Source: Rhyacophila brunnea
Taxonomy: Eukaryota > Arthropoda > Insecta > Trichoptera > Rhyacophilidae
Length of the DNA: 64,000 nucleotides
Direction: 5' to 3'
Assembly (NCBI GenBank): GCA_022495005.1
Contig: JAGYXB010001010.1
Location: 186,001-250,000 of the forward strand
Of this stretch, positions 45,038 through 57,108 are shown in pieces. Position 1 is the stretch's first letter. Every line of letters begins with the position of its first letter. The position numbers and the translations under genes are program-made. The notes under the pieces were generated by a model. That model saw only the letters and a list, made by a program, of their open reading frames with translations, had not been told where the DNA came from and ran no database searches.

Positions 45038-45504
45038 ATAAAATAATTACAAGATAAAAAGAACTTTTTATATACCACCTTTTTAAATTTTCTGTTGAAT
45101 CATATAAACTTGACAATTGTATGTATTAATAATTTAGGACAAATAAGGCAATCGTCAACAAATCATTTTTGCTAAAATGTCATTTTGATTTCTATAGTAA
45201 CGCACGTATATATTAATAATTTAGTTGCTAGGACCACCCCCTTAGCAACCAATAATAGTGGATTGGAATACGGATTTCTTCCGAAATAACTTTTCATACA
45301 AAACAGAATTAACTGAAAATAAATTTCAATTCTACTTAAAGATGGCTAAAAGTATTAAAATAATGCACTGGCATCGTGTTCTGATATATTCTAAAAGTTT
45401 AAAATGTCTAGCTAGTCGGAAAGTTAGTTAAAAATCGATTGCAAGATATGTACTGGATAAACAACCACCGGACAAACAGTAATACGAGCTAAGAAAAACG
45501 TGGT
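45038..45504 (-). repeat. Dispersed repeat, partner of 3820-4285
   Basis: Reverse complement of the segment at 3820-4285, running from ACAAGATAAAAAGAACTTTT to GTAATACGAGCTAAGAAAAA. Shared landmarks are TTGCTAGGACCACCCCCTTA and TTAGTTAAAAATCGATTGCA. The patch at 45100-45170 differs. Confidence 0.75.
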
Positions 45505-46318
45505 AAAATAGATTTCTTTTTAATGTTTTCAGATACACATTTTATTAATTTACACTTGAAATTGTAAATTATCAAAAAAATGTTTCAAATTGCAAGCTTT
45601 GTATTTTTCCGCTACGTGCTTCTGGTAGATAAAGACATTGCCTTAAAAAAAGTATTGTGGCGAATTGATAAAAAAATCTATGGGTTATAAAGTCATGATA
45701 TTTTGTGAAAATATGACTTAATAAGTTTTACTTGGAAGGGGTGCAAAAGCCTGACGTCGGTCCTGCGCCTACTTCTGTCATCCTGAATAGCAAGCCGTAA
45801 GTATCTGTGCTATGAGTCTCATAAGCGCGACACCTCCTCCGCCCACGTGCCCGCCTGGTATCAGGGCGACATCATATTCGCGGTAATTTGGCTTCTCTTC
45901 ACTCCGCCTTTATGTGGGATATGATGATTTTTACACAAAAAACACTGGAAAAGAGCAGTTATACTGAGAGAATGGACCACTCTCGCCGTCCCTTTTGCGC
46001 CCTATTGAATTCACAAGCTGCGTCCTCGTCGCTCTCTCCACTTCACTAAGCCCACGTGTAATTACCACGTAATAAGAGAAGCGGCGCGATTTCCCTTATG
46101 TTTTCCTGGTAGATATTATATTTTCAGTCGATTTTTTTTTTAAATAGTTTGACTTGACAAATATTCATTAAACTTTATGGCATGACTATATGAACCATTT
46201 TTATTTATATTTGAATTAAAGAAAATATCCAAAATAATTTTCCTCACCATCATTTTCTCATATTTTATTGAAGATTTTTCCTATCACAATCGCTAAAGTA
46301 ATTAAACAATTAGTAGAT
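45505..46318. other. AT-rich, then a GC-elevated island at about 45740-46090
   Basis: ACCTCCTCC (45832-45840) followed by TGCCCGCCTGGTATCAGGG is the third instance of the island motif. CACGTG occurs at 45844-45849 and CCACGTGTAATTACCACGT near 46051. No open frame with a recognisable protein was seen. Confidence 0.3.
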
Positions 46319-46320
46319 CT

Positions 46321-46626
46321 GCGCATCTATTCTAAACATAAGACTGCTTTTGGCCGCTACGGCAGCTATCTAGGGTATGTTTGTATCGAATTATTAGCAC
46401 TTATTGTAACAATCACAATAAATTAGTTGTAATTGTTACAATAAGTTCAATGTTTTAACAGTACCTCTCTTGGCTATGCTAAATTTTAGAGCGAGATAGA
46501 CGGTTTTGACTGTTTAGACGGCTAACTTATTGTAAATTATTAAAATAAGCGCTTATACTTCGATACAAACCTACCTTATATAGCTGCTGTAGCGGCCGAC
46601 AGCAATCTTGTGTATAGAATAGATGC
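46321..46626. mobile_element. 306 bp palindromic element, family P
   Basis: GCGCATCTATTCTA begins the element and TAGAATAGATGCGC ends it. Flanking words AGTAGATCT and AGCAGGTCT agree in seven of nine bases, compatible with an aged 9-base duplication. The arms share GGCCGCTACGGCAGCTAT (left) with the complement of ATAGCTGCTGTAGCGGCC (right), and AGCACTTATTGTAACAAT with the element at 42930. The middle contains an inserted segment with less pairing. Confidence 0.75.
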
Positions 46627-47025
46627 GCAGCAGGTCTTTTTTTCTTTTACTATTATTTTTAGACTCTATCTCTTTAGTAGAAGGTTTTTTAGAGTATTGT
46701 GGTATTTTTATTTTACGCAAAAAATTGTTTTCATCTGACAAACTACCTTCTGAATATCGATCAATAAAATAGTATATGTATATTCTGTATGAATGTTTAA
46801 ATATGAATCTCTTTCTATGTAATGAATAGGAACAAAAGAAAATCCCTAAGTTAAGTTAAGGTAAGTATATCCCAAAATATAAAAAATAAGATTAATCACC
46901 ATTTGAGTGATGATAATCTTTGTAAAATTTGTTTACGAGATGTTAGATTACACACATAGAACAATGATTCTATCGTGTAAATGATTTAAACCTACCACTA
47001 TAATCACTATAATATTATGTTGTTC
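46627..47025. other. AT-rich spacer
   Basis: A short run of AAGTT pentamers (46852-46866) recalls the 28.5 kb array. Nothing else was recognised. Confidence 0.4.
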
Positions 47026-47029
47026 TTAA

Positions 47030-47727
47030 CGAGTTTGGGTCGGAATCCCGAAGGCCGAAATCCCGAAAGCAGAAATCCAGAATGGCTGAAATACGGAAAG
47101 CCTAAATCCCGAAGGCCGAAATCCCGAAAAATAGTAATAGTTCTCAATAAATACCAACTCTAAACCAAAAAATACTGCTTTTATAAAAGAAAATGCAATA
47201 AAAAAATATACATATACATATATTGACAATTATTAATATCTTAGATTCCATTTTTTCCACAAAAAATAGTTTTTTGTCTCTCCTGTAAAATTTGCGCAGT
47301 TCAAGATAAGTTAAGATTGCGCAAATTTGTACAGGAGAGACAAAAACCCATTTTTCTCAAATCAAGATAAGTATTAATATTGCGCGATTTTTTACAGGAG
47401 AAACAAAAAACCATTTTTTATGGATAAATTGAAACTAAGATATTAATAATTATTGTCAATATATATGTACGTATATTTATTGCATTTTCTTTTATAAAAA
47501 GTAGTATTTTTTGCTTTTGAGTTGGTAGTTGTTGAGAATTTTTACTGTTTGAATATTTTTATTTTACGGGATTTCGGCCTTTAGGATTCCGGCCATTCGG
47601 GATTTCGTCCATTCGGGATTTCAGCATTCGGGATTTCAGTATTCGGGATTTCAGTATTCGGGATTTCGGCATTCGGGATTTTGGCTTTTGTAATTTCGGC
47701 CTTCGGAATTTCGTCCGGAACCCGTTC
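47030..47727. mobile_element. 700 bp foldback element with termini of repeated ATCCCGAA words
   Basis: The left end has GGGTCGGAATCCCGAAGG and then a series of GCCGAAATCCCGAA-like units. The right end has the complementary GGGATTTCGG units, about eight of them, ending TCGTCCGGAACCCG. The interior arms also pair (AAATACCAACTC, AAATGCAATAAA, ATTGACAATTATTAATATCT). The centre has GTCTCTCCTGTA and its complement around GCGCAAATTT, plus a third copy. TTAA flanks both sides (47026-47029, 47728-47731), and TCTTA could be a 5-base duplication instead. No open frame of meaning. Confidence 0.8.
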
Positions 47728-48009
47728 TTAACATTTTTGTCAATATATATATTGTTTAAAATGCAATACAGTGAAAAATTATAAACTTAAGTCATTGTTC
47801 AAAGTCAAGTCGTTTTAGAAGTCAAAATATATAAGAGTTGCCTGGAGTCACGTCTTCCAAAAATCGAGTTTTGAGATTATTGCAAAAACCCACCAGAGCA
47901 CTCTTTTTTGTAATTAGAAGAAAAATATTGTACTACCTTAAATATTAATGAGTGAGTGAGTCGATTAACATTTTTTTAAATATATATATAATGCTTCTAA
48001 GCCTGCAAA

Positions 48010-48310
48010 CACACACCACACTATGAAAATCGAATGGGGAAGGACCGAGAAGTTCTACGTAGTATCAAAACTAGGAAACTACAATACCTTGGCCACATTA
48101 TGAGAGGACAAAAATACAGCATTCACCAACTCGTCATTCAAGGAAAGATCAATGGGAAGCGTAGCAGAGGACGGCGCCGCATTTCGTGGCTTATGAACCT
48201 CCGTGATTGGTACGAGTGCAGCTCCACCAAACTGTTCAGGGTAGCAGACGACAAAGATAAGATCACCTTGATGGTGGCCGACCTCCGCTAGGGGATGGCA
48301 CAATAAAAAG
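48010..48310 (+). pseudogene. Non-LTR retrotransposon reverse transcriptase, C-terminal tail, family C
   Basis: The open part at 48034-48291 reads KTRKLQYLGHIMRGQKY, then VIQGKINGKRSRGRRRISWL and NLRDWYECSSTKLFRVADDK. YLGHIMR, GKR.RGRRR and W...LR.W in this order identify the segment after the polymerase of an RTE/CR1-type element. A stop cuts it five codons before the usual end, since DGT-like bases follow in frame. A fragment of the same family's last 25 codons is at 60385-60465. Confidence 0.85.
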
Positions 48311-49335
48311 AAGACAGAACTCATATTATTCATTGAAAATGTGAGTTATGACATCAACAGTAAACTTTGTTAACGATTTTCACATGGTTTAAAATGACGT
48401 TTGATGGCCAACTATTTTTCTTTATGTAGATTAATGCCTTTAGAATCACAGTAATGACTCTAGGTGACTCATATAGCCAAGGTAACTATATCGAAATATA
48501 AAATATGGATTTGTAACATCACTTGTTTCTAAAAAGAAAAATAGTAATACATTGAAAATAATACATAAACTTTACATTTTAAACTGTGGGAAAACAATTA
48601 TTGCTATATTGAACATTTTACTCACTTTTTAATAATCTATAATATGTGACACCCAATATCTGACTGATCACCTTAATTAATTATTTGCCAGGAAAGCATT
48701 TGTAAAATTGATAATCGGTATTATACTTTAAGTAATAACAATGTAATGCATTTTACCCATTTCATAACCATACGCACTTCATATTAAATGCAATTTTATT
48801 ACACCTTTAATATATAAACATACCATACTGAAACTCATTCATTTATGACGATTTTTTAAAAAAAAAAAATTACATAATGCAATGAGTCACACGCAAAAGT
48901 TTGAAATGCATACGAAAATTTAAACAAAAAAATGCATTATGCGTAGCATGCACTTCGCAATTATTACTAAAAACCAAACATTAACAGGAATCACTCCCTA
49001 TTTTGTTGGTCTTGCTTAACTTACGTATCATTAGGAACACGCATGGCTTTAATAATATTGGTGGAAAAGGTAGTGATCGTGCCAAAACCACATTCTGATT
49101 GCTATCACCCCGTGTCGATTCGGAGTAGTCCAGGTGTGCTAATATCTAAAAATGACACGTTGCACTATTTGAATAAAATAATATGCATTTATTAATTAGT
49201 TTGTAATTATGTTTTGATGTAAGTACAAATAATAATATTATATTATATATTATATGTTGCCTAAGAAGTTTCTATATGATGATATAGTTTCTATATGATG
49301 CTATGAAAACATTGTGTCCCACCACGTATCCACAC
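48311..49335. other. AT-rich stretch, nothing recognised
   Basis: A run of twelve A lies near 48858-48869. AATGCATTATGCGTAGCATGC-like dyads near 48930 are short. No open frame. Confidence 0.4.
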
Positions 49336-49338
49336 CCG

Positions 49339-49870
49339 TTATGCAGGCGTATACCGTGGCGTAACGAACGATAGGCGCTGTTCAAATTTGTGCCGAAAGT
49401 GTCCCAGGAGCAACTTCCCAAGACCTTGGTTGGCGTGCACTAGAGTGTGCGTGATCCCTACTTCCATATAATGTATTACGGTCAAATCTCGATGAGAAAA
49501 CACTTTCTCGCTCGCCGTATAATGCCGCAAACTTTTTAAAAGCTGAGAAATTTTCCCTCGTAGATACCAAGTCGCAATGGCCGACCGGTCCAACTGAGGG
49601 TCGGACCGACTTGAGAAGCTCTTCCCTTTCAACCGACATATGGGGACACTCCCAGAGGATGTGATCGGCATCCTGCAATTCGCCACATAAGCAAGTCGGA
49701 GATTCTATTAGGCCAAGCTGACAGAGCTTGGAGGCAAAACCACCGTGTCCGGTTAAGTCCCATTACTGTAAAACAGTGTCTATAAGTAGACGCATGACAA
49801 TTTTGAAATTCGGGTGGTTTCACAAGTTTTCCGTCAGTTACGAAAACGCCAACCCGTATTACACGTAGCA
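49339..49870 (-). pseudogene. Non-LTR retrotransposon C-terminal end (R1/Jockey-like), frameshifted
   Basis: In three successive minus frames the sequence gives VTDGKLVKPPEF, then LTGHGGFASKLCQLGL, ESPTCLCGELQDADHILWEC and PHMSVEREELL. CxCG...DADHILWEC is the zinc-knuckle (C-x-C-x-H-x-C) found after the RNase H or polymerase region in R1-, Jockey- and related elements, where LTGHG precedes it. At least two frameshifts and no upstream polymerase show a dead, 5'-truncated copy. Beyond the knuckle, KFAALYG and a basic end follow. Confidence 0.85.
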
Positions 49871-51230
49871 AATCGTTAAAATTACTTTCAATATGAATTA
49901 CTAAATTACTTAATAATTACTTAAATCGCGCATTACTATGACATATCATCTGATTCACTGTTCTGTTCTGAAAAGAATAATCATCGGTTTCATCCAACTC
50001 TGCACCAATGCTTATTATCAAATTTTCCATATGTGTGTATATTCCTAAATCACGTGTTCTGTAAGTATCTTCGATTTTTATATCGTGCTCACGGCATTTT
50101 TTCCATTTATTCGGAATGTAATTAAAGAATACCCGATCAAAAAATTTATGTTACGTCATATCTATCGATTTTTGCCTTCCCACATTACTCTTTGAAGGGT
50201 ACTACTAATAGGTACGCCAGTTGCATCGTTTGCCGATTTAACAGTATTATATTTCAAATTGTACTGTTTTTTCATCACTTTTTAATATTCTATTACATTA
50301 GAAACAATAATTTCTCTTGCTTGTATTTGTAAAGATTTTTTGTAATACCCCAATCGAGATGTGTATTCATTGTAAAACTGTAAATATACTATTGTATCGT
50401 ATAAAACAGACATTTCATACACAGACCAAGCGTTTGCATACCTACTATATGCGCATAAAAGTAAGTGTGCTTCTGCGCAGGTCCGTGCTTAAGTTGTTTA
50501 GCTATAATTATTACTACGTTTTTCTATCTTTGTCAATCTAATACAAATATCTAAAAATTTATTCGTATTACTGCTATCTTCATTTCCGAGAAGCTCACTA
50601 AATTCGGTATCTCTACATACCTTACATGTTTCCTACATACCAACGCTAATTTTTGACTTATACACTGTTAAAGGAAAGTACTTAACAGTAAAAATTAACC
50701 TTAAGTTTCCAATTACTATAGCAGTCACCTTATACTAATATTATGGTCTCTATAAAAAAAACTCGATTATAATGATAGTTTTGTTTGGGAAATTCTTTAA
50801 ATTTGATCATTTGTTTTGGCTATAAAAATATATCCTGTTATGATTGGATCATTCTCGCAATTCGTTTATAGTGCTAAATAGCTGTCAACGTTAATAACTT
50901 CAAAATTGTAAAACACTCGTAATTAACGAATGAATGTTTTCGTAGCATTTAAATTGTTTCGTTTGATTAAATATTGTTCACATTTTCATATACTATAAAA
51001 ATAACACGTTTATTTAGTTTTATAATTAATTATAAAATTTATATTTACGTATTAATTTATTATTTCATATTACAAAAAAGTAATTTTTCTCATACAATTG
51101 CAATTGTTGTGAAATATGTGCAGTATGTACAGCTGATCATAAATATATAAACAGAAATACTATGATATTATATTAAAAGACTCATAAATACGATAAAAGT
51201 ACCTATCAACATATTATTATTATCTTTCAA
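49871..51230. other. AT-rich stretch, nothing recognised
   Basis: No upstream part of the retrotransposon is visible. A 74-codon frame (50317-50541) has no motif. Confidence 0.45.
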
Positions 51231-51800
51231 TATACTTCACGGGAGATGGCATTTTGCAGAAAGAGCTCGATATCCGAATGGGAAGGGCTGGAGCAACATT
51301 CAACTCGATGTGGAATATCTGGGACTCATGATTGTACTCCGTCAAAACCAAATGCCGTCTTTTTGACGCTTGCATTCTGACGGTGCTGCTTTACGGTAGC
51401 GAAACATAGCACCTTGCTAAGACTCAGAGCAACCGTATACTGAGCTTCGAAAATAGATGTTTGTGACGGATACTGGGTGTGCGGTGGGGTGTTACGACTT
51501 TAGGAGCAACGAGGAGATAAGAGAACGCACCAAGCAGCCTCTCATCACGCTGAGAGTGAAGAGGCGTCGTTGGACCACGTACTGCGGATGCCAGAAGATA
51601 ACCTCAACCCAGCTTGCCTGTTTTTCAAGCATTCCAGATTCTGGCGTCCTCGAAGGCCGCTAAATACTATCTTTAGAATGTATACGATAGAACTACGGGA
51701 TGCTGGTTTGACTTGGAACGAAGCAAGAAGACCGGCGAGCGACAGGGATTCTTGGAGGCGCCGCGTGGTGTCCATATGCTTCAACTAAGGGCCGGATATG
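51231..51800 (+). pseudogene. Non-LTR retrotransposon tail, family A, second copy
   Basis: Homologous over its length to 5251-5800: the DNA encodes IRMGRAGATFNSMWNIWDS, SVKTKCRLFDACIL, TVLLYGSET and IREGTKQ-like residues, then RRRW, VLRMPEDNL and the end DRDSWRRRVVSICFN. A short loss of the DNA for TWLG and two frameshifts break it. It retains LTWNEARRPASDRDSW, where the copy at 5251 has a deletion. 5'-truncated, inactive. Confidence 0.85.
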
Positions 51801-52388
51801 GCTGAATAGGAATAATTATTACATCCTAGCATGGCTATAGTATCATTTTGATAATATTAAAAAATGATTTTTTTTTCATATAACTACTTTACATGCTCAA
51901 TATGTATTTGTAAATTTTTCTCTGCCTACGATATAAAGAAATATCCTATAGAAGTTAAGGTGGTTTCTTAACCGCTCGGGTCATTTTCACGCTGCAAACT
52001 TTAGAGGATAGGGTGTTGGAAAATGCTTGCATTGAGACAAGGGGCATGTGTTATTCAAGAAACTTTACCTTATTGAAAAAGTTCGTTCACTTAGGAGAAA
52101 AGGATTTTCAGCATGAACGCAAAGTGAAAACAAAATATTTGTCTAGCGCGGCGGGTGTGCTCAAGTCAAAAATCTCTACGCAACTGTAAACGCATTGTTA
52201 TATAAATCCTAATACATAATTATTACTAACATCAATTCATTGTTAAAATAAATACCTACGTAAATTAATCTGAAGATTTATATTGATTGGAAAACCTATA
52301 TATATATATAAATGTTTCAGGTATTTATAATCTTATTTTGCTTTTTCATTATTAAAATAAGAGATTGAATTATTCTAATTGTCTTAAG
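51801..52388. other. No recognised feature
   Basis: Includes a mildly GC-elevated patch at 51960-52200 and a short (TA)n run at 52299-52310. Confidence 0.4.
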
Positions 52389-52470
52389 TTTTGTACTATT
52401 CCATTTGAGTTGTTATTTGTGACCCTGGTTTCGCCTTTTAACATCTTCAAGCACTATGTGCACTCACAAC
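52389..52470 (-). repeat. Dispersed repeat, copy 2 (GGCGAAAC family)
   Basis: On the minus strand GTTGTGAGTGCACATAGTGC, AAAGGCGAAACCAGGGTCAC and AAATAACAACTCAAATGGAA match 76-175 closely. This copy is the least diverged of the four. Confidence 0.65.
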
Positions 52471-52672
52471 GAATACAATATTAATTCTAACTTATATAGT
52501 AAATTAATACAATAAAGTGTGCAAAATATTATCACCTCCCTATTGAGTCAAGGATCACTATAAAAAATATAACAAACAAAATAAAGTCTTAAAAAAACCC
52601 TTTAACTAATATGTAATACGATTAAAATGCGTATACATAATCAAACCCCTAATAATAGATCATTAATTAATA

Positions 52673-53380
52673 CTAGCTGAGCCAGCTGGCTCTCGCCAGT
52701 CTGTCTCGCTAGGTCTTGCAGACAGCTTTTCATCATAGTGACTTGGTGTTGGATTTTAATATAATAATTGTAAAGTGTGTATAGACGGCGCTATAGTTTT
52801 CCCTTCGGGATGGATTTTCATTCACGTCAGACAATTGAAAATTTATCTGATTTATCAGTTTTACGATATGCATGTCGTCACTGCAAATACAAATTTGGAG
52901 TCATGTGCGTAGTCTATTCTGGAGTCTGGCCTTCTCAATATCATCTGACACCATTTCAGGCTGCTAAGCCTAGCAAAACAGCTGGCAATCGCCGATTGCT
53001 ACCACTGTCATTTTAATTTGAATACTATATATGTGTAGGTATGTGCATTTAAATATGATAAATAGTTATACATCTCAATCGTGATTATCATAAATAGCGA
53101 TCCAATATAACGCGAATATTAATCTCTTTCGGGTCCCATTTACATAATAGAAAAAGGTTAGCAGCATAAAAAAATAAATTTAAACATTATTTTGTTTCAT
53201 TGTCTATAAAAAATAAATGCTTGGAGCCACAGAATAATATTTTAAAAATCATATTTTGTTTTAAAATTAACCTTAAACAATATAGTTTCCCGGTGCGGGA
53301 CATTCATATCGAGACAAATGTTGATAAATAATGAAGTAATACATATTATATCTGATAAGAATAGGAATTTATAAGACCTA
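52673..53380 (-). mobile_element. Helitron-like 3' end, mirror copy
   Basis: Complement of the end at 31716-31877, down to CTAG at 52673-52676 followed on that strand by T. The 14-base palindrome is at 52679-52692. The shared region extends to about 52840 (GACGTGAATGAAAATCCATC on the minus strand). Between it and the array lies about 540 bp not present in the first copy, which holds a 79-codon plus-strand frame without known motif. Confidence 0.75.
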
Positions 53381-55590
53381 AAGATGTGGAATCAGTGGAT
53401 TGATACAGGTTGATGACGATAATGACGATATAAATGGGTAGGTATATAAAATCACAAATTTTTAAAAATATTGCAATTTATATGACCAAGAAAAGTAGAA
53501 TTAGGTTGGGATAACCTTCATCCAGCAGTGGATTAATCTTGGTTGATGATGATAATGACGATATTATGAATGGGAAAATATAACATCAGCAATTTTGATA
53601 AATATAGTAATTCATATGACCGACAGAAATTCAAACAACTTAGAGAGGCCTTCATCCACCGGTGGATTGATTCAGGTTCATAATGATAATGGAAATATAA
53701 ATAGATATAATATATTATCACCGATTTTGATAAATACAGCAATTCAAATGACAGAAAGGAGTAGAATCAGGCATGGGAGGCCTTTATCCAGCAATAGATG
53801 GGTTCAGGTCAATGATGATAAGGACGATAAAGATAGGTATAATAAAGTAGTAGAATCAGGTTGCGGAACTCTTCATCCAGCAGTGAATTGATCCGGGTTG
53901 ATGATGATGACGATATGAATATGTAGATAAATGTAATATCACCGATTTTGATAAATACAGAAATTCATATCACAGAAAGGAGTAGAATCAAGCTAAGGAG
54001 GTCTTTAAGTAGTGGATTGGTTTAGGTCGATGATGATGATGATATGAATATGTAAATAAATATAATATCACCGATTTTGATAAATACAGAAATTCATATG
54101 ACAGAAAAGAGTAGAATCAGGCTAGCGAGGTCTTTATTAAGCAGTGGATTGTTTCAGGTCGATGATGATGATGATGATAATGACGATATGAATTAATATG
54201 TAAATAAATATAATATCACCGATTTTGATAAATACAGCAATTCATATGACAGAAAGGAGTAGAATAAAGCTAGGGAGGTCTTTATTAAGCAGTGGATTGG
54301 TTTAGGTCGATGATGATGATGATGACGATATGAATATGTAGATAAATATAATATCCCCAATTTTGATAAATACAGCAATTCATATGACAGAAAGGAGTAG
54401 AATCTGGCTAGGGAGGTCTTTATTAAGCAGTGGATTGGTTCAGGTCAATGATGATGATAATGATAATGACCATATGAATATGTAGATAAATATAATATCA
54501 CCGATTTTGATAAATACAGCAATGCATATGACAGAAAGGAGTAGAATCAAGCTAAGGAGGTCTTTAAGTAGTGGATTGGTTCAGGTCAATGATGATGATG
54601 ATGACGATATCAATATGTAAATAAATATAATATCACCGATTTTGATAAATACAGAAATTCATATGACAGAAAGGAGTAGAATCTGGCTAGGGAGGTCTTT
54701 ATTAAGCAGTGGATTGGTTCAGGTCAATGATAATGATAATGATAATGACCATATGAATATGTAGATAAATATAATATCACCGATTTTGATTAATACAGAA
54801 ATTCATATGACAAAAAGGAGGAGAATTAGGCTAAGGGGGTCTTTATTAAGCAGTGGATTGGTTCAGGTATATGATAATGATGATGATAATGATGACGATA
54901 TGAATGTGTAGATACATATAATATCACAGATTTTGATAAATACATACATTCATATGACAAAAGGAGTAGAATCAGGCTAAGGAGGTCTTTATTAAGCAGT
55001 GGATGGATCCTGGTTGATGATGATGATGACGATATGGATATGATTTTAAATATAATATCACCGATTTTGATAAATACAGCAATTCATATGACAGAAAGGA
55101 GTAGAACCGGGCTAGGAGGCCATTATCCAGCAGTGGATTGGTTCAGGTCGATGATATAAGAATGATAGAAATAGGTATAATATCACAAATTCGTTAAACC
55201 GATAGTAGTAGAATCAGGTTGCGGAACCCTTCATCCAGTAGTGGATTGATCCTAGTTGATGATGATGATGATGATTATGATGACGATATGAATATGTAAA
55301 TAAATAACATTAGAAATTCAATACTGTCAAGAATACAATCAACGTAGAGAGGCCTTCATCCAGCAGTGGATTTATTGAGGCTCGTGATAATAATGGCATT
55401 ATATATAGATAGGTAGATTTTGATAAATATAACAATTCATGTGTAAGTAAGGAGTAGAATAAGACTGAGGAGGCCTTCATCCAGCAGTGTATAGGTCAAG
55501 ATTGATGATGATAGGGACGAAAAAAATAGGTAGATAATATACAATATCACACATTTTGATAACTATAACAATTCGTATTAATTTCTTTCA
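53380..55590 (+). repeat. Tandem array, about 17 units of roughly 110-145 bp
   Basis: The unit joins AGCAGTGGATTGGTTCAGGT, (GAT)n, GACGATATGAATATGTA, ATAATATCACCGATTTTGAT, AATACAGCAATTCATATGAC and AGAAAGGAGTAGAATC. The central units (about 53930-55100) are very alike and regular. The outermost units are diverged, as expected when arrays turn over in the middle. Same unit as 30720-31715 in the opposite orientation, and in the same relation to a Helitron-like end. Length differences of the GAT run and small deletions shift reading frames, so a protein is unlikely. Confidence 0.95.
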
Positions 55591-56440
55591 TTGTTTGCAA
55601 TGGCAACTTTTTTAGTATCGAAATTAGTAGCCTAGGTAATTATTCAATAACAAAAATAGTGGGTGAACAGCCACAAAGTATTTTAAAAAAATCAAATTTG
55701 GAATATCACATTATCTATGAAATGGCCGTCAGTGGCGTACCCGCTGTCAAAAGATATTATACGTATTAAATTGTACCAAAATTATGGTTTTTTCACCGGA
55801 AAAAAGTGCGCCAATGCCTACATTACGATATTTGAATAAAAATAATCGAATTCGTTTGTCAAATAAAGGATTAGAAGGTCTTAAGCGACAAAGACGTCAT
55901 TCTGACAGGCGTGGACAGTAAATATGGCGATCGTATACGGTGTGTAAGAAAATATCGGATATAAACGTCAAGTACCTGTAAAATCATTGAAAATTTGTGA
56001 AATGTGGTCAATTCAAAAGGTAGATGAATCGGTAGCGCACATTTTGAAGTGAAGATGTAAAAATAACAATAAAATGTCGCTTAAATGAGCCGTTAGTGCG
56101 TTTTCCAAAATCTCTTAGGATAATAATAATGAAAGATACTACATTCTTGAGGTGTAAAATCGTCGATACTGGGAAAACAATGGCAATATATTGGAAATTT
56201 AATGGAGTTAACTAATCAGATATATCAATAATATTAGTCATTAAAAAGTTATATTAGTCAAACAAAATATTCTTACATGCTACTTTTTTTATTTTATTTT
56301 TTCGACTTAAATGACTCAAATGGAATAGTACGAAACCCATTAGAATTAATTTAAATTAAATAGTACATTCGTAACTTCGATAGTATCAACAATATGAATA
56401 AGAGATAAAATAACAGATAGAGAAATTATAAGCTTGAACG
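55591..56440. other. No gene; fragment of the GGCGAAAC repeat at 56308-56334
   Basis: AAATGACTCAAATGGAATAGTACGAAA is the 3' part of the repeat at 76-175. The remainder is AT-rich without motifs. Confidence 0.45.
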
Positions 56441-57108
56441 TAGGGATTGCATTACCGAATGAAAATGTCAATACCGGTTTTTCGGTATTTTTTATTGAAT
56501 ACCGGTATATCTTAAACATTAAAAAAACAGAAGTAACTGCTTATCAGTAAAACATATAGATATTAAAATCTTTTAAAAATATTATTTTATAGCAAAAACC
56601 TACATACCTACATGTATTATGTTGACATTTAAAAACATGCATTGATCATAATTGTAGAACTATTGATTTTTCACAAATAATTTGAATGTATTGATAATTT
56701 TAGCAAAAGCCCTCAAAAGCTTATCAGGTGCAAATAATAAGACCGGCTGCAGGAAAAGCTTCTTAAATTCAACGCTTGTGCAGTCATCAATAATAATTAT
56801 AGAATAATTATTGAACACTTTTGTCACGGATGTTTTCTATTTCAAAATAATATTGTGATAATTCATCGCGACAATTACTTATATAAATATATTTGACGAA
56901 ATTTGTTTTAATATTTTTTCACCTCTGTTGGATTCACTCAATATATTTGCATTTTAGCACCACATAACGTATAACTCATTTTCAAAAACGTAAACGAGTG
57001 TGCTTTCTTAACACCGAAAATTCCGATATTTCGGATTTTTAAAACCGGTATTTCGGTATTGAAAAATACTGGAATACCGGTTTTGAAATACCGGTATTGC
57101 AATCCCTA
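56441..57108. mobile_element. Nonautonomous hAT element (ATACCGG type)
   Basis: A perfect 8-base duplication CTTGAACG (56433-56440 and 57109-57116) flanks termini TAGGGATTGCATTACCG and, in complement, TAGGGATTGCAATACCG. The word ATACCGGT or its complement occurs repeatedly just inside both ends. At 668 bp it has no transposase frame. Duplication length and terminus fit the hAT superfamily. A solo terminus of the same family is at 58465-58510. Confidence 0.9.

Noticed and set aside
53595..53891. 98-codon frame in the tandem array
   Set aside because: It consists of two array units. Neighbouring units break the frame.
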